This document shows, piece after piece, positions 37,901 through 48,987 of a DNA stretch of 64,000 nucleotides. The stretch lies in NCBI GenBank assembly GCA_019096065.1, contig JAGUCH010000006.1:6034001-6098000 (forward strand), given 5' to 3'. Under the pieces are notes generated by a model. The model was not told where the DNA came from and made no database searches. It was given only the letters and a program-made list of their open reading frames with translations. The first letter of the stretch is position 1, and each line of letters starts with the position of its first letter. Made by a program: the position numbers and the translations under genes. Source of the DNA: Paracyclopina nana (lineage: Eukaryota; Arthropoda; Copepoda; Cyclopoida; Cyclopettidae).

Positions 37901-40900
37901 GACTTGATTTGTAAAAATCATGATGACACTAAGTTTCTTTTAATGCCAAAACTTTTTAAGCCGTCAAAAGTTTAAAGCTCATTAATTGATGCCAATGAAA
38001 TGTTTTTAAAGATAGAGGCTTTTTGAGTGAAATGTGGAAAATCTTCTCAACATTCCCATTGTGCAAACATTGGAGCCAACGATCCCTTCATCCAGAACCA
38101 TAAAGTTTCGCTTGGATGAAAGCTGAACGAGAATCAGTTACACAATACTTTTTCACACCACCATATACTGAGATTCTGTGCTGTTCCAAATGGAAGGTCA
38201 AATGGATGATATGTTTGCAGGCACTTGTGATGGTGGGATCTTCACCTACGAGAAGACCACTGGCCACTTTTTGAGAACTGCCCAACAAGAGCCTTTGGTG
38301 GTGGACACCCAGACCCCTGGAATCACCCTGGAATGCTCCAATCTGTGCTCCTCCATGGGCTCAGATTGCCCTGCTTTCTCAGTGGACTATGGAGGCCAGA
38401 GGTGCTTCAAAATGGACAGAAACACGCAGGGGAGAGGAGACACTCTGGCGCCAAGAGATGGCTCCAACTACTTTGAGAAAGTCTGCCTCAGAGGAGAAAT
38501 CTCAAAGTGCATTGACAAGGCTTGGGCTTTTGAGAGAATGCCAGGCTTCATGCTGGAGGGCCATGACACCAAGGAGCTGGTCAATGTGCCAAGCAGGAGA
38601 GATTGCGAGGAGAATTGCTTACGTGAACGAGGCTTCAGCTGCAAGTCAGCTGAGTACGACTCAGTGTCGCTGGTTTGTGTGCTGAGCAAGGAATCCAGGA
38701 GGACCAAGCCAGGGAGTTTCAGGGAAGCCAGGAACATTGACTACCTTGAAAATGGATGCATTTCTTCAAGTAAGCAAATATTTAAAGATTAGATTTTGGG
38801 AAACCACATCCATTGCTTGTTTGGTGTGATCATAAAATATAGCCATGTGGTTGGTTTGGTAATGACTGTAATTTCTTCTCCTGGCTTGGCAGGTGAGCTT
38901 GACTGTCCATACCAGAGGACTGACAATGCATATCCAAGGTATCTGGATACAATTGTCAACAATGTCAAAGATGAGGTGGCTTGTGAGGTGCAGTGCACCT
39001 ACTATGAGCAGTTTGTGTGCAGATCTTTTGCCTTCTACTCTTCTGCCAACCAATGCTTCATCAGTGGTGATGATAAAGGTAATCCAAGAAAAATAATCAT
39101 CACCTTTTCAATTTTGCTTTCCGTCATTGTTATGCATTTAATAACCTTTAAAGCAGTTGCAATTACAAAAGTCATGGTCAAACTTTAGAGTCCAGTTTAA
39201 CTCAGTCATGCCGCTGACAATAGTGATTATTATGCCTCTAATTATTTCAGCCTCTGCCAAAAATGGAGCTCTTCAGGTAAGAACATTTTTTTAAAGGGTT
39301 TCAGTTGAACAATTTTACCAGCAGGCTAATTATTCTGCATTTTTTCCTGAATAGAATCGGCCAGGTACGGACTATTACGAGCGGAACTGCGACCCGGTTT
39401 TCCGGCCTTCGCTGGCCGGAAATGATGCTTCCATTTCTGCCACCGGAAGCAACCTTTTCGCCATGATTGGCAACCGACCTCTTTTGCCCCAAGGTAATTT
39501 TCCAAACTTCCACAGCTTTCATAGCGACACTTTTTTAAAAGTAACTATGATAATTTGAACTGAAAACAAACTTGATTTGGTCAAAAGTAAAAAGAAAATT
39601 GCCAAAGAATTAAAAGTAAAAGTTTAAAAGTAGGATGAAGAAGCACTTTAAGTAAGAGCATATTTTTGTTGGTGATGGTGACATTTTTGTGCACAACAGC
39701 TGATGATGGTGAACCACTACTACAAGCTGCACAACCTCGAATTGTTGCAGAAAGGAGATGCAGTTCTGGCAAGCTGCACTTCGAAAAGACCACCGGCTAT
39801 GAGCTGATCCGGGGCAACCCCACCAGGCTCTTCAGTGACAGGGATGGTGGCATCATCAAGGACTGCGCTGGCAGGTGTGAGTCCGACTCCAAGTGCATGG
39901 GATTCAACATGGACTACAACCGGAATGAGTGCCAAGCTGTGACCACCACCTCGGAAAATAACATGTTCAACCTCAGACCCGCAAGCGGAGTGTCCTACTA
40001 CGAGGGCATCTGTCTCAAAGGTAGCTTACATTATTGCAAAAAAGGCATCCATTTCATCTTTCATGATTGATTGTAGGCCGGAGTTGCAGCGCTCTGTGGA
40101 CGTTTGAACGGTTCGTGGACAAAGAGTTGAGAAGCAACATCCGAGACACAGTGAGAGATGTCAGCAAAACCGAGTGCCAGGATTTGTGCTTGAGTGAAAA
40201 CCGTTTTGACTGCAAATCTGCCTCCTATGACCACCTCAAGAAGGAGTGCCATTTGAGTGCGGATGACAGGGTCACCAATCCAGAGGCTCTGGTCACCAAA
40301 ATGGGCACTGACTACCTGGAGAACCAGTGCCAGACAAGTACTGCAGAGATTCCAGAACTTGTGGCAAATTTGTGGAACTCTTTTTTTTTCCTTGCAGAAC
40401 AATCCAGGTGTGAATATACCAAGCCACTGAAGGACCAATACCTGATCTACACTGACAAAGTGACCTCGGCCTTCAGTGATGCTCAGTGTGAGTCTGCTTG
40501 CTCAACTGAGACCGACTTCAACTGCAGGTCCTACACGTTTCGCAGTGAGAGTAGGCCAGGCACACCCCAGTGCCTACTGAGTGGTGACAATGCAGACTCA
40601 GCTGGCAAAAATGCATTCCAAATTGAGAGTGGGGCCATCTTCTCCGAGAAGATTTGCTTTGATGATGGATCAGCCGGTGGCTCCAGACCTACAATCACCA
40701 GACCTCAGGTAGCAACTTATCTCTACCATCTTTACTTTTTTATTTTCCACTTCAACTTCTTTTGGAAGTCATCAACATAGGGCAAAAATTAAAACATCGA
40801 TAATGATGGCCGAGCCTTAATTTTTGTAGAACGCTTTGCCATTCTGGTTAGTTTGTTTACAAAAAATATTACAAATTAAGCTTAGTCCAGCTAGAATCAG

Positions 40901-43900
40901 TTGAATGATGAAAAAATCAATAATGCTGTAGAAAACATCATTATGATGCATATCATAAGGTTGTATCACAAGGTTGTATGACAAAGTAGGAAGCATCATT
41001 TGAAATAAAGGCTGTTCTGCTTAATAATGCAGAATTATTGAGAGTTGGCATGCAAATGACAAATCAATTGACCTCAATTATATAGCTATCATCAAATGAC
41101 GACAACAACAACATCAGGCCACTGACTGATGGATTTGACATTGATTTCAAACGGAGTAAAAACAAGCCAGCTGACAACTCGGTTCGAAATTTGGACCGAT
41201 CCTCGGCTGCCAGTGATGGCGATCCGGGAGATTGTGACGCCCTTGGACTTGATACCACCTTTGAAAAGGTCCTGGACTTCACCTATGAGAGAGGGAACAA
41301 AGAGGAGATTAATATTGACAATGACATTGGCATCATCAACACCTGCCTTGAAATCTGCGACAAAAGGGGCAAATCTTGCTTGGCTGTCACTTTGAACAAT
41401 GAACGAGGCGGAAGGCAAAGCTGCTTTTCACTTGACAGCTCAGCTGGAGTGGATGGGACTGAGCCCACTGCCTCTACCGGGACATTTTACTTTGAAAAAA
41501 TCTGTGTCAGTAAGTATTGAAAATGAGATGATTGACAAAAGCAAGGTTGGCACATTTTCATTTGGCAGGAGACAATTGAGGAAATTGTCTATTGCAACAT
41601 TGTCTGACCCCAATGGTCAGAAATTCACTGTGTCATCCACAACAATAAATCATTTTGGCCAGGAAAAAAAAGTCATATTGCATGAAAACTGTGAAAAGGT
41701 CTCAAAGAATGATGAATGCTTAGCTCAGTAAACTGACCAATGGCAAAAAACAACAATACGCACTCTAATACTTTATGAAACTTTCACAGCTCTGCATCAT
41801 ATGAGCTAAATGCGTTGCTTTAGAGCAAAACGTTGCTCCAATGACCCCCATCAAAATCATAAGAATTAACATTTATCACTTCATATTAAAGTTGATTGGA
41901 CCGTTAGAAATGACCCTTTTTGGCTATTTCTTTATTAGCTCAAAAGCCGCTCAAATAAGCCCAATTGGACATCTATTATTTCCTTGAAAGAAATCTGATT
42001 TGATTTTTTGATTAGCATATGCAATAAAAAAATTTCGAGACGCGCTTCAAATGTGGGACAAAAGTGCACGGGCACTGAGCACGTTAATTTGACGAATTCA
42101 GACCGAATTTCACGCACCTTGGTGATATTTTTACAAGGATTTCTTCCCAGGAAAAACGTGCAGAAAATCGTGGACCTTTACGCGAATTCCACAAATGGAA
42201 TTTGTGGGAGAGCCCAACGAGGAGATCACTGACGTGCAGTCCATCAATGAGTGCAGAAACTTGTGCCTTGGCTCAAGTGTTTACCAATGCAGATCAGCAA
42301 CTTATGACAGCAATGCAAAGGTTTGCAGGTTGACTGAGGAAACCAGAAGATCAGCTCCATCTGACTTTAGAATAGCTGAACGTGGAGTGGACTACATTGA
42401 AAACGAATGTGCAGATGGTAACATTATAATATATATTGCAAAATTCCCCAATTCTTTTAAAGCCTAAGAATATTTTGGGGTCAATATCAGCAAAATTTTA
42501 TTCACTAGAGTAGCTTCAAAATAATCAAAAGAGTTAGAAAAATCGTGTTTAGGTTTATAATTTCAGTAAAATCTTGCAATTAAGCCTAAACTAAGCCAAA
42601 AAAAAAAACACTGACCTTGCGTTAAAATGTAATTTTTTGACAAAGTTCCAGCCAATTGCGAGTACATGGACCAACCGGGGACGTATTTGCCCTACACTGA
42701 CACCTACTTACCCAGGGTCAATGACATTGAGGAGTGCAGGTCGCATTGCACCGTTCAGGGCAAATACAACTGCAGATCGTTCAATTACAACGCTTTCCGG
42801 AAGGAGTGCTTTCTCTCCTCGGATGACAGCGTGAGTCTTCCAGAAGGGCTGCACAATGACCGGGACTTCATCTTTAGTGAGCGGGGCGGCTGCAACTCGG
42901 GTATAACTGGTCCACCAGGCATCAAGGGTGAGCTGGCAAACGTCAAAAAAACTGCCTTTTTTGCCTTGGAGCATGTCACTTATTTTATTTACTTTGATTT
43001 TTCACAGTTCATTACCCTGTTTTTTTTTCAATGTGTGCGTGAGTATGCATAATTAACACCTTGGAAACACTTTTAACAAAAGCCATTTTCCTTGCTTCAC
43101 TTTTTATTAGCGTTTCATTTCCACCTTCATTTTTTGTTCGTTTGCTTGCTTTCTCTTTTGTGCTGCCTTTTTTTGGAAATCAAACTGCATTTACAATGAT
43201 TTTATGAATTTTTTCAGTGAGAGTGGAATGCACACCTTCAGACATGCTGGTCACCCTCAATTTAGCCAAGGACTTTCGAGGTCGAATCTATGCCACTGGA
43301 AATCCTCAAGCTTGCTTCGAACTTGGCACCGGATTGAGCGAAATGACGCTCCGGATCCCGCTTGGCACCCAATGTGGAACTGTGCAGCAGGTATTACAGT
43401 GATCAAGGTGATTCAAGTTGCGAAAATGCGGAATGACATCAATTTTTCCAGAATCGAGGTCGATATGTCAACCACGTGGTCATCCAAGAGAATCCGGTGA
43501 TTATGCAGGACACGGACAAAACTGTCAGGGTCGAGTGCGCCTTCACGGCTGAGGACCAAACTGTCAGCTTCAGGCCCACAGGCGGCGCCGATGGGCGGGA
43601 CGAGAACGGGGGCGGCGGCATCAGTGTGACGTAATGCCATTTTTATGACATCACTCTTTTTCATAATCATGCTGCGGTTTGATAATTAAGGTCAAATTTC
43701 ATTCAGCGTCCATTGAGAAATGAGAATTTAGTAACTAAATCCTTGAAAACTAGGGAAAGTGTCCATTCCCAGTTTTGCCAACATTTGCCAACTAGAGTCC
43801 CACTACTGAATGCCACAGAAAAATGGGTTCAGTTGGCGACGATTGAGCTGGGCAAAAATGGCCCCAAGACCTAGTTTGTCATAATCCAGGAACTAGGACC

Positions 43901-45733
43901 CAATTTAAAAAAGTTGAACTTTGACTCTCGGAAGTCCCATTAGAGTTAATTGGGCTAAAAACCGCAAAAACATGCGCATAAATCAGCAAAATGTAGCATT
44001 GCTATTTTTTGCGTAGAATGAAGTGACCTTTAAAACAAGAACACTTTCATAATCCGGAAGGCAGGTTAAGCTTACTGTTTATTCTACTTGAATATAATTT
44101 TGATTAATTTATGAGAATGTCCTAAGAATGAATCTCGTTTCAGGGTTCCGTTTCAACCGACTGGAACCAACATTGTGACCAACACAGCACCAACTCCGGG
44201 CGTAAGGATGCGAGTGGTGCGGGCCAATGGTGAGACGGCCTCGATGGTCGGCCTCGGTGAAGACCTCCAACTTCGCATTGAAATCGACCAAGACTCCGCT
44301 TTTGGCCTTTTCGCGCGAAAGCTGGAGGCTCGCACTGACAACGGCGAACTGATGAATTTGATCGATGATTCCGGATGTCCGGTGAACGAGCTCATTTTTC
44401 CGGCTCTGGAGCTGGAATCCGAGTCGAGGGCCTTGTACTCGGACTTTAAGGCCTTCCGTTTCCCATCTACGCCTATCGTCAATTTCATAGCAACCGTCCA
44501 ATTTTGCCAAGACATCTGCGAGCCTGTAAGTCTTTTTTCTTTCATCCATTTTCCTCTTTGGCACTCTCTTGCTGAAGAACTCTTTATTTGAAAGCTAAAA
44601 ATCATCTTGATATCTGCTGCCTTTTCATAGTATGTATCTTTTTCTTGCTTTCTTAGATGCAATGCACCGGAGCCTTGGAGTCATTTGGCCGTAAACGGAG
44701 GTCAGCAGCCTCAGCTGGGTCTTCTTTGGAAAATAAAACTGTCCTCCACGGTGGATTGGAGGCTCCTTTAGTGATGACCATCACCACGCCCATGCCAGGC
44801 AATAATAAAAACTCAAGGTCGCCCAGGGAAACCAAGGAAGAGTCCCTGGAGACGCGAATGAGGTCTGGTCGAGTTTTACCCGAGCATGTCGATCTTGGCC
44901 TCAGACTCACAGTGGGCGAAGGGGTGCTCAAAAAGCCCTTCCTTCAGAGCTCCCATGGCGATGGGCACTTTCCGCCGGAAATGGGCGCGCAAACGGAACC
45001 ATCACCAAACAACGCCTACTTTCCATCCCTGGCTGGATTCCCAGGTACATCACTTTGCTTCCACGCAAAACACAGTATTAACTGATTTTTATCTCTGTTG
45101 GCCAGAAAGCCTACTTTTTAAATAATAATTAGCTTTTCAGCTAGCACAGTATTTTCATTTACTATTTACTTCATAAACAAATGTCCCTGGGCGTCTTATT
45201 TACATAGTGAATTGCGTCCCTAGGGTTTTCATTTATTTCATTCATGATCTTTATCTAATACTTGATAAGGGCTTTTCATTTGCTTCATAGTTTCAGTTTC
45301 TAGAAAGTAAAAAAAAAATATTTTTTTTTTTTTGCTAAAAGGTGAGGCGTCAGACTCTGATTACGTGTGCAGTCCGCATAGCACCGTGGTGGCGAGTGTG
45401 CTCATCGTGGTGGTCTTGAACATCGTCATGGTGGCGGCCTTTGTGGTCTTCTACCGGTACAAAAGGCGACACTGGGTGAAACGTGGCTCAGTGGAGGTGA
45501 GGCCAATCAGCAGCAGAGTGCATCCAGCCTCGGTGGCGCCACCGCCTCTGCCCTCGAGGCCATCGACAGCCTCAGGAGCCCTGGGCCCAACTCCACCTGT
45601 TTACAACAGTTCCACATCCGGAGATGTTTTGTACAAAGACCCCTACTCTGCTTCTTCGAGTAGTCAAGCCTTTTCGAGGCAAAGGTTCAGCGGCCTTTCG
45701 GCCTCATCAATGACAAGTTTACCAAGGTCTTAA
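31996..45733 (+). CDS. PAN/ZP-domain transmembrane apical-matrix protein, 12 PAN modules, 20 exons
   Basis: A 15-nt first exon (31996-32010, MIVRK) is followed by 35335-35593, 36153-36269, 36771-37061, 37500-37748, 38221-38769, 38893-39078, 39251-39276, 39355-39493, 39700-40020, 40077-40337, 40398-40708, 41086-41509, 42151-42417, 42652-42927, 43218-43390, 43452-43630, 44144-44525, 44657-45044 and 45342-45733. Together they give 1734 aa in phase. A signal sequence (MAILLSLSSASGQ; 35383 may be the real start) precedes twelve PAN/apple modules. A short GITGPPGIK stretch leads to a ZP domain (VECTPSDMLVTLNL through CQDICEPMQC), then a furin-type RKRR site, a TM helix (VVASVLIVVVLNIVMVAAFVV) and a ~95 aa Pro/Ser tail. 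This is the design of arthropod apical extracellular-matrix ZP proteins such as NompA, which are cleaved and polymerise at the cuticle or sensory cap. NompA has fewer PAN modules. The 3.3-kb first intron and exon 1 are the weakest part. Confidence 0.88.
34577..35182. repeat. inverted-repeat element in PAN/ZP intron 1
   Basis: The left end CTGTTCAAGTTCGAATCC and the inverted right end (CTGTTCAGATTCGAATCC as reverse complement) frame about 600 bp. Inside each end the motif TTCGAATCCGCAAAA recurs, twice more at the right (about 35110-35172). It has no transposase-like ORF. Likely a MITE or foldback repeat; the boundary duplication was not clear. Confidence 0.6.
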
Positions 45734-46320
45734 CCGGTTGTCTTCCCTCCATATCGAATGTATACCATATTTTTTCTACATGACAACATGTTCTTCAACC
45801 AATCGCGGGCATAGTATTTTTGTTAACAGTGAAAGAAAGGATGTGCTGCAGCCATTATTATTAGATAATAACCACGCCACAAAAATGTGAGCCCAACTTT
45901 GTGGGGAAGATTTGGGCCACATTTTGAGCTGAAGGTAATGGGACGTTACATTACATATATGTTATGCCAGTTGTGCGTACGTACGAATGCTTGACCAAGA
46001 AATAAAGATTTCTCCTACTACATTACCCCAACCTTTCTATTGGATTTATAGAAAACCCATCCACTTGGCTGCATTGGGAAAAGGAGTATCGCTACAGAGC
46101 AAAAAGCATTATTGGTCGCTTAACGGTACAAAAGGCCATCATTGGGTCAAACAAGGATCAGTGCAATGCCAGACAAACAAAATGGCTTCATATCCTCAAC
46201 CCATCAGGGTATTGATGGGCTCAGGTCAAATGGCAACAAAATTGTACAATAATATCAAGCAAAACAACCACCATGTAATTAGGCAAAGTTTGTCTTTTTG
46301 TAAATTGAAATGCGGGCCAA
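45734..46320. other. 3' flank of the PAN/ZP gene
   Basis: Contains AATAAAG at about 46002 as a possible poly(A) signal. The 127-codon plus frame beginning at 45987 has no recognisable domain and is not called. Confidence 0.45.
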
Positions 46321-46734
46321 TTACCGACGCCCCCATAATTCAAAAAAACCAGGCTTTTTGGTTGTTGTGATAATCTGTGAAGAGCAACTTGACCAAATTA
46401 TGGATAAAAGCATTTTGAAGAAAAACTCAACTGTTGTAGTTGTTGTAGATGTTGATGTGGTGATTGTTGTTGTGAATTGGCTGCTAATTTCTTCATCAGT
46501 TGATATTGTTGAAGTCTTCAATTTCAAAATTGTTTCCTCCATATTGAAGCACCTACAAGAGTTGCAGGACAAAGTAATTGTGGGACCACAACAATCGCCT
46601 AATAAAAATTGTGTTCATTAAAAAAATTAAAGCTAATTTCTCTGAGGACCTCCATCAAAACTACAATGTGGACTGTTGTTTCCATCATCACAAATGCCAT
46701 CATTTGTAGAGTCAACATTGCAATCTGAGCTAGT
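46321..46734 (-). CDS. partial gene: LNR (Lin12/Notch repeat) plus Thr-rich segment
   Basis: Two minus-strand exons, about 46650-46734 and 46321-46598, join at GGAG/GTCCTC and TTATTAG/GCG in phase. The spliced product reads as an LNR-type calcium-binding repeat: cysteine spacing C-x9-C-x8-C, then the hallmark FDGGDCC across the junction. A C-x2-C-x-C knot (SCNSCRCF) and a Thr-rich stretch (TTTITTSTSTTTTTV) follow. The Thr codons explain the GTT-rich plus strand here. It stops at 46321. No start or signal peptide was found, so upstream exons (toward higher coordinates) are missing or the fragment is a remnant. The splice restoring DGGDCC argues that it is, or recently was, a real gene. The function is unknown; LNRs regulate Notch and pappalysin-type proteases. 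Confidence 0.5.
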
Positions 46735-48858
46735 CTGTTGGAAATGATGGTTGGCTATTATGTCACTATTTTCTAATTTCAAAAAGTTTAATTACTGATG
46801 CTTTCTTGGAAATGATGGGCAATAAGTACATCATGTCTCTGGTGCACGTTACGACCAGAATAGGACTTGATTGGACCCCTCCAGTGGAACCTGTGGAAAC
46901 CGTGGAGCCCGTGGAGCCGCCAGAAGTCCGGAAGGTTGCCCATTCACCGCTACATCACCACCTCAAAATCACAAAACCTCCCTTCTCAAAAAACACCTTT
47001 TCATCTCCTCCAACTCTCTGATTGTTGCTGCTGCTGCTGCTACTACCTATGCGTTGAGCCTTACCTATGGCAATTCACCTGACCTTGAGTGGAGAAGTTG
47101 CTAGCCATTGTGTGGAGGAGTTGCTAGCTGCTACATAGAGAGGACCTGCAGCTGCATGATAACGGAGAGAAGCAGATGGAAGCTGATGGAACTTGCTGCG
47201 ATGCATCGAGTGGAGAAGAAGGAGAAGACTCGGGGAGTTCGATGGGGGACTTCAGAGAAGCAAGACATGGACCAAGTGCACATGGACCATTGAGTGAGCT
47301 CTGCATTGCTATTGTCCCACCAGAGTTCTCCAAAGTGTGCTGAGGCATGAAGAAGATGGCCACAAGAATATTTACTGCAGTACTTATTTCTTTGTATTTG
47401 CTGCCATTAATTTGTGTGGTGTTAAAAGCCGAGTGAATAAGACAACCTTGTTGGATTTTGTTCGACCATAACTTGTATAGAGGTTTCCTGGGCAGTTATG
47501 CATCCTAACCTGAGGCTGTTGAGGCCGTTGAGGACTTGGATAGGAGGCCCAATCACAGGTCTACAGCACTGAAGCTTGCCATGTGATGTATCTCGCCAGA
47601 GTTGGAGCACCGAGGCTGCGGCTTTGGGTCCAAGGCGGGTAGACATCCGGCCAGCACCCGGAGGCTGCGAACGGTACCGCGACCATGAAGCCGATGCTAA
47701 CCATCCTAGGCTTCAGAGGGTGTGACCGTCGCACACCATTTTGGAGGCCCCGGAGGGATTGAAGGCCACTTTCTCTCCTAAAGGTTTGATGACCAAAAAA
47801 CCATGAAGTCCCGGAAAATGTCTTGGTGTGGATCAGGATTCCTGCTCTGCGGCGCAGGTTGGGCCGCACGCTGATTGCGATCAGGGTGTGTCTACTACAG
47901 TACAAAAGCAAAATCCCGAAGGCTGACGAGCCGATGGGGGTCACTCCGATGGCATTTGGGCCTATGTGGTGCGTAGGCTTTAGATTCCCTTAGACCCAAA
48001 TTGCGCATTGATGCCGTTGGCGGGTTGGAACTGGCGCGCGGGGAGTGCAAGAAGGTACAGGCCGTGACGTACCACCAGCCCGTTGATGATGTCTTCCATT
48101 GACCATTGTTATGATGATGGGCCTACACAAAGTAACAATGACACTGTCTTTCCCGGAGGTGAATGCATGCGTGCAGGCTCCGCATGGCATAGCTTGGAGT
48201 ATGGGTGCCATGGCAGCCGGAAAGCCAGCCAAGGTGCAGGTTGCGACCTGAGCCTCTGTTGCCTATCCATAATGGGGCGAGTGAGCGCAAGAGTGTTGCG
48301 ACACTAGTGGGTCTCGTCCGTGGGTTTGGCCACACAGATGGAAGAAGATGACGTAATCTATGACTTGCGAGTCAATGAACCCCAAATAGGCCACGCGTGG
48401 AGCCAGAGTGGGAGCCACAAAGGAAAATGCGTGTTTGGGGCCCAAAAAACTGGCTAACCTTGGACAAGTTGCCGAGGGCACAGGGAAGGTTGGCCGGCCC
48501 GCAACTCGAGGAGGAGTGGGCAAACCTAAAAAATTCTTTCATTCACTGAGTCGACACTGGTTGGCGAAGTGGCATACCTTTTTGCGTAAAAAGTTGATGC
48601 ACCTTTGTTTCAGAGACTTAGAAGAAAAACCCTACCACCTGTAGCACCAGTAGTGCTAAACCCTAAACCTTTCTTTATAATATAATAAGTGAGTATAGTT
48701 GTGCGTGCGTTTGTGTGTGTGTTTTGTCTTGGCCGCTCATAGCCTTGACAAAAAATAAATAAACGAGCTTAGCAACTGCAACCTTTTCCTCTGTGTCACT
48801 TGACGCGGCGTAGTAATTAGGACAAGCTTCCCTGTGCTTTGAACAGCGTATAGCTTTT
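46735..48858. other. unresolved GC-richer segment before the retroelement
   Basis: No intact gene. Plus-strand 47347-47433 could encode a short signal-like peptide (MKKMATRIFTAVLISLYLLP) but stops after 29 residues. GC content rises from 47400 to 48650. A TATAATATAA run (about 48678) and AATAAATAAA near 48755 with a preceding GT-rich tract resemble U3/R signals of an LTR, but no matching copy was found downstream of the element. AGCACCAGTAGTGCT at about 48642 is a small hairpin. Confidence 0.35.
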
Positions 48859-48987
48859 AATTCGGTATTGCCGAATTTAGTACACACAGTAGTGTACTAA
48901 GACCAGAATATTGCGTGTGACTCCGTTGCACCTCTAAGAGATAAGAAATACTTCGTGTGACTCCGTCACGCTTTTTACAAGATAAGA
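48859..48987 (+). promoter_or_regulatory. structured leader upstream of gag
   Basis: Two adjacent perfect hairpins (AATTCGG/CCGAATT at 48859-48877 and TTAGTACAC/GTGTACTAA at 48877-48900) are followed by a 40-bp tandem duplication. Its two copies start CGTGTGACTCCGT at 48914 and 48954 and both reach GATAAGAA. The second copy runs into the gag start codon. This may be a packaging, dimerisation or translation-control region; that role is inferred from position only. Confidence 0.55.

Noticed and set aside
47561-47944. 127-codon minus ORF in the GC-richer segment
   Set aside because: No domain, and overlapping plus-strand frames look equally coding-like. It is probably compositional.
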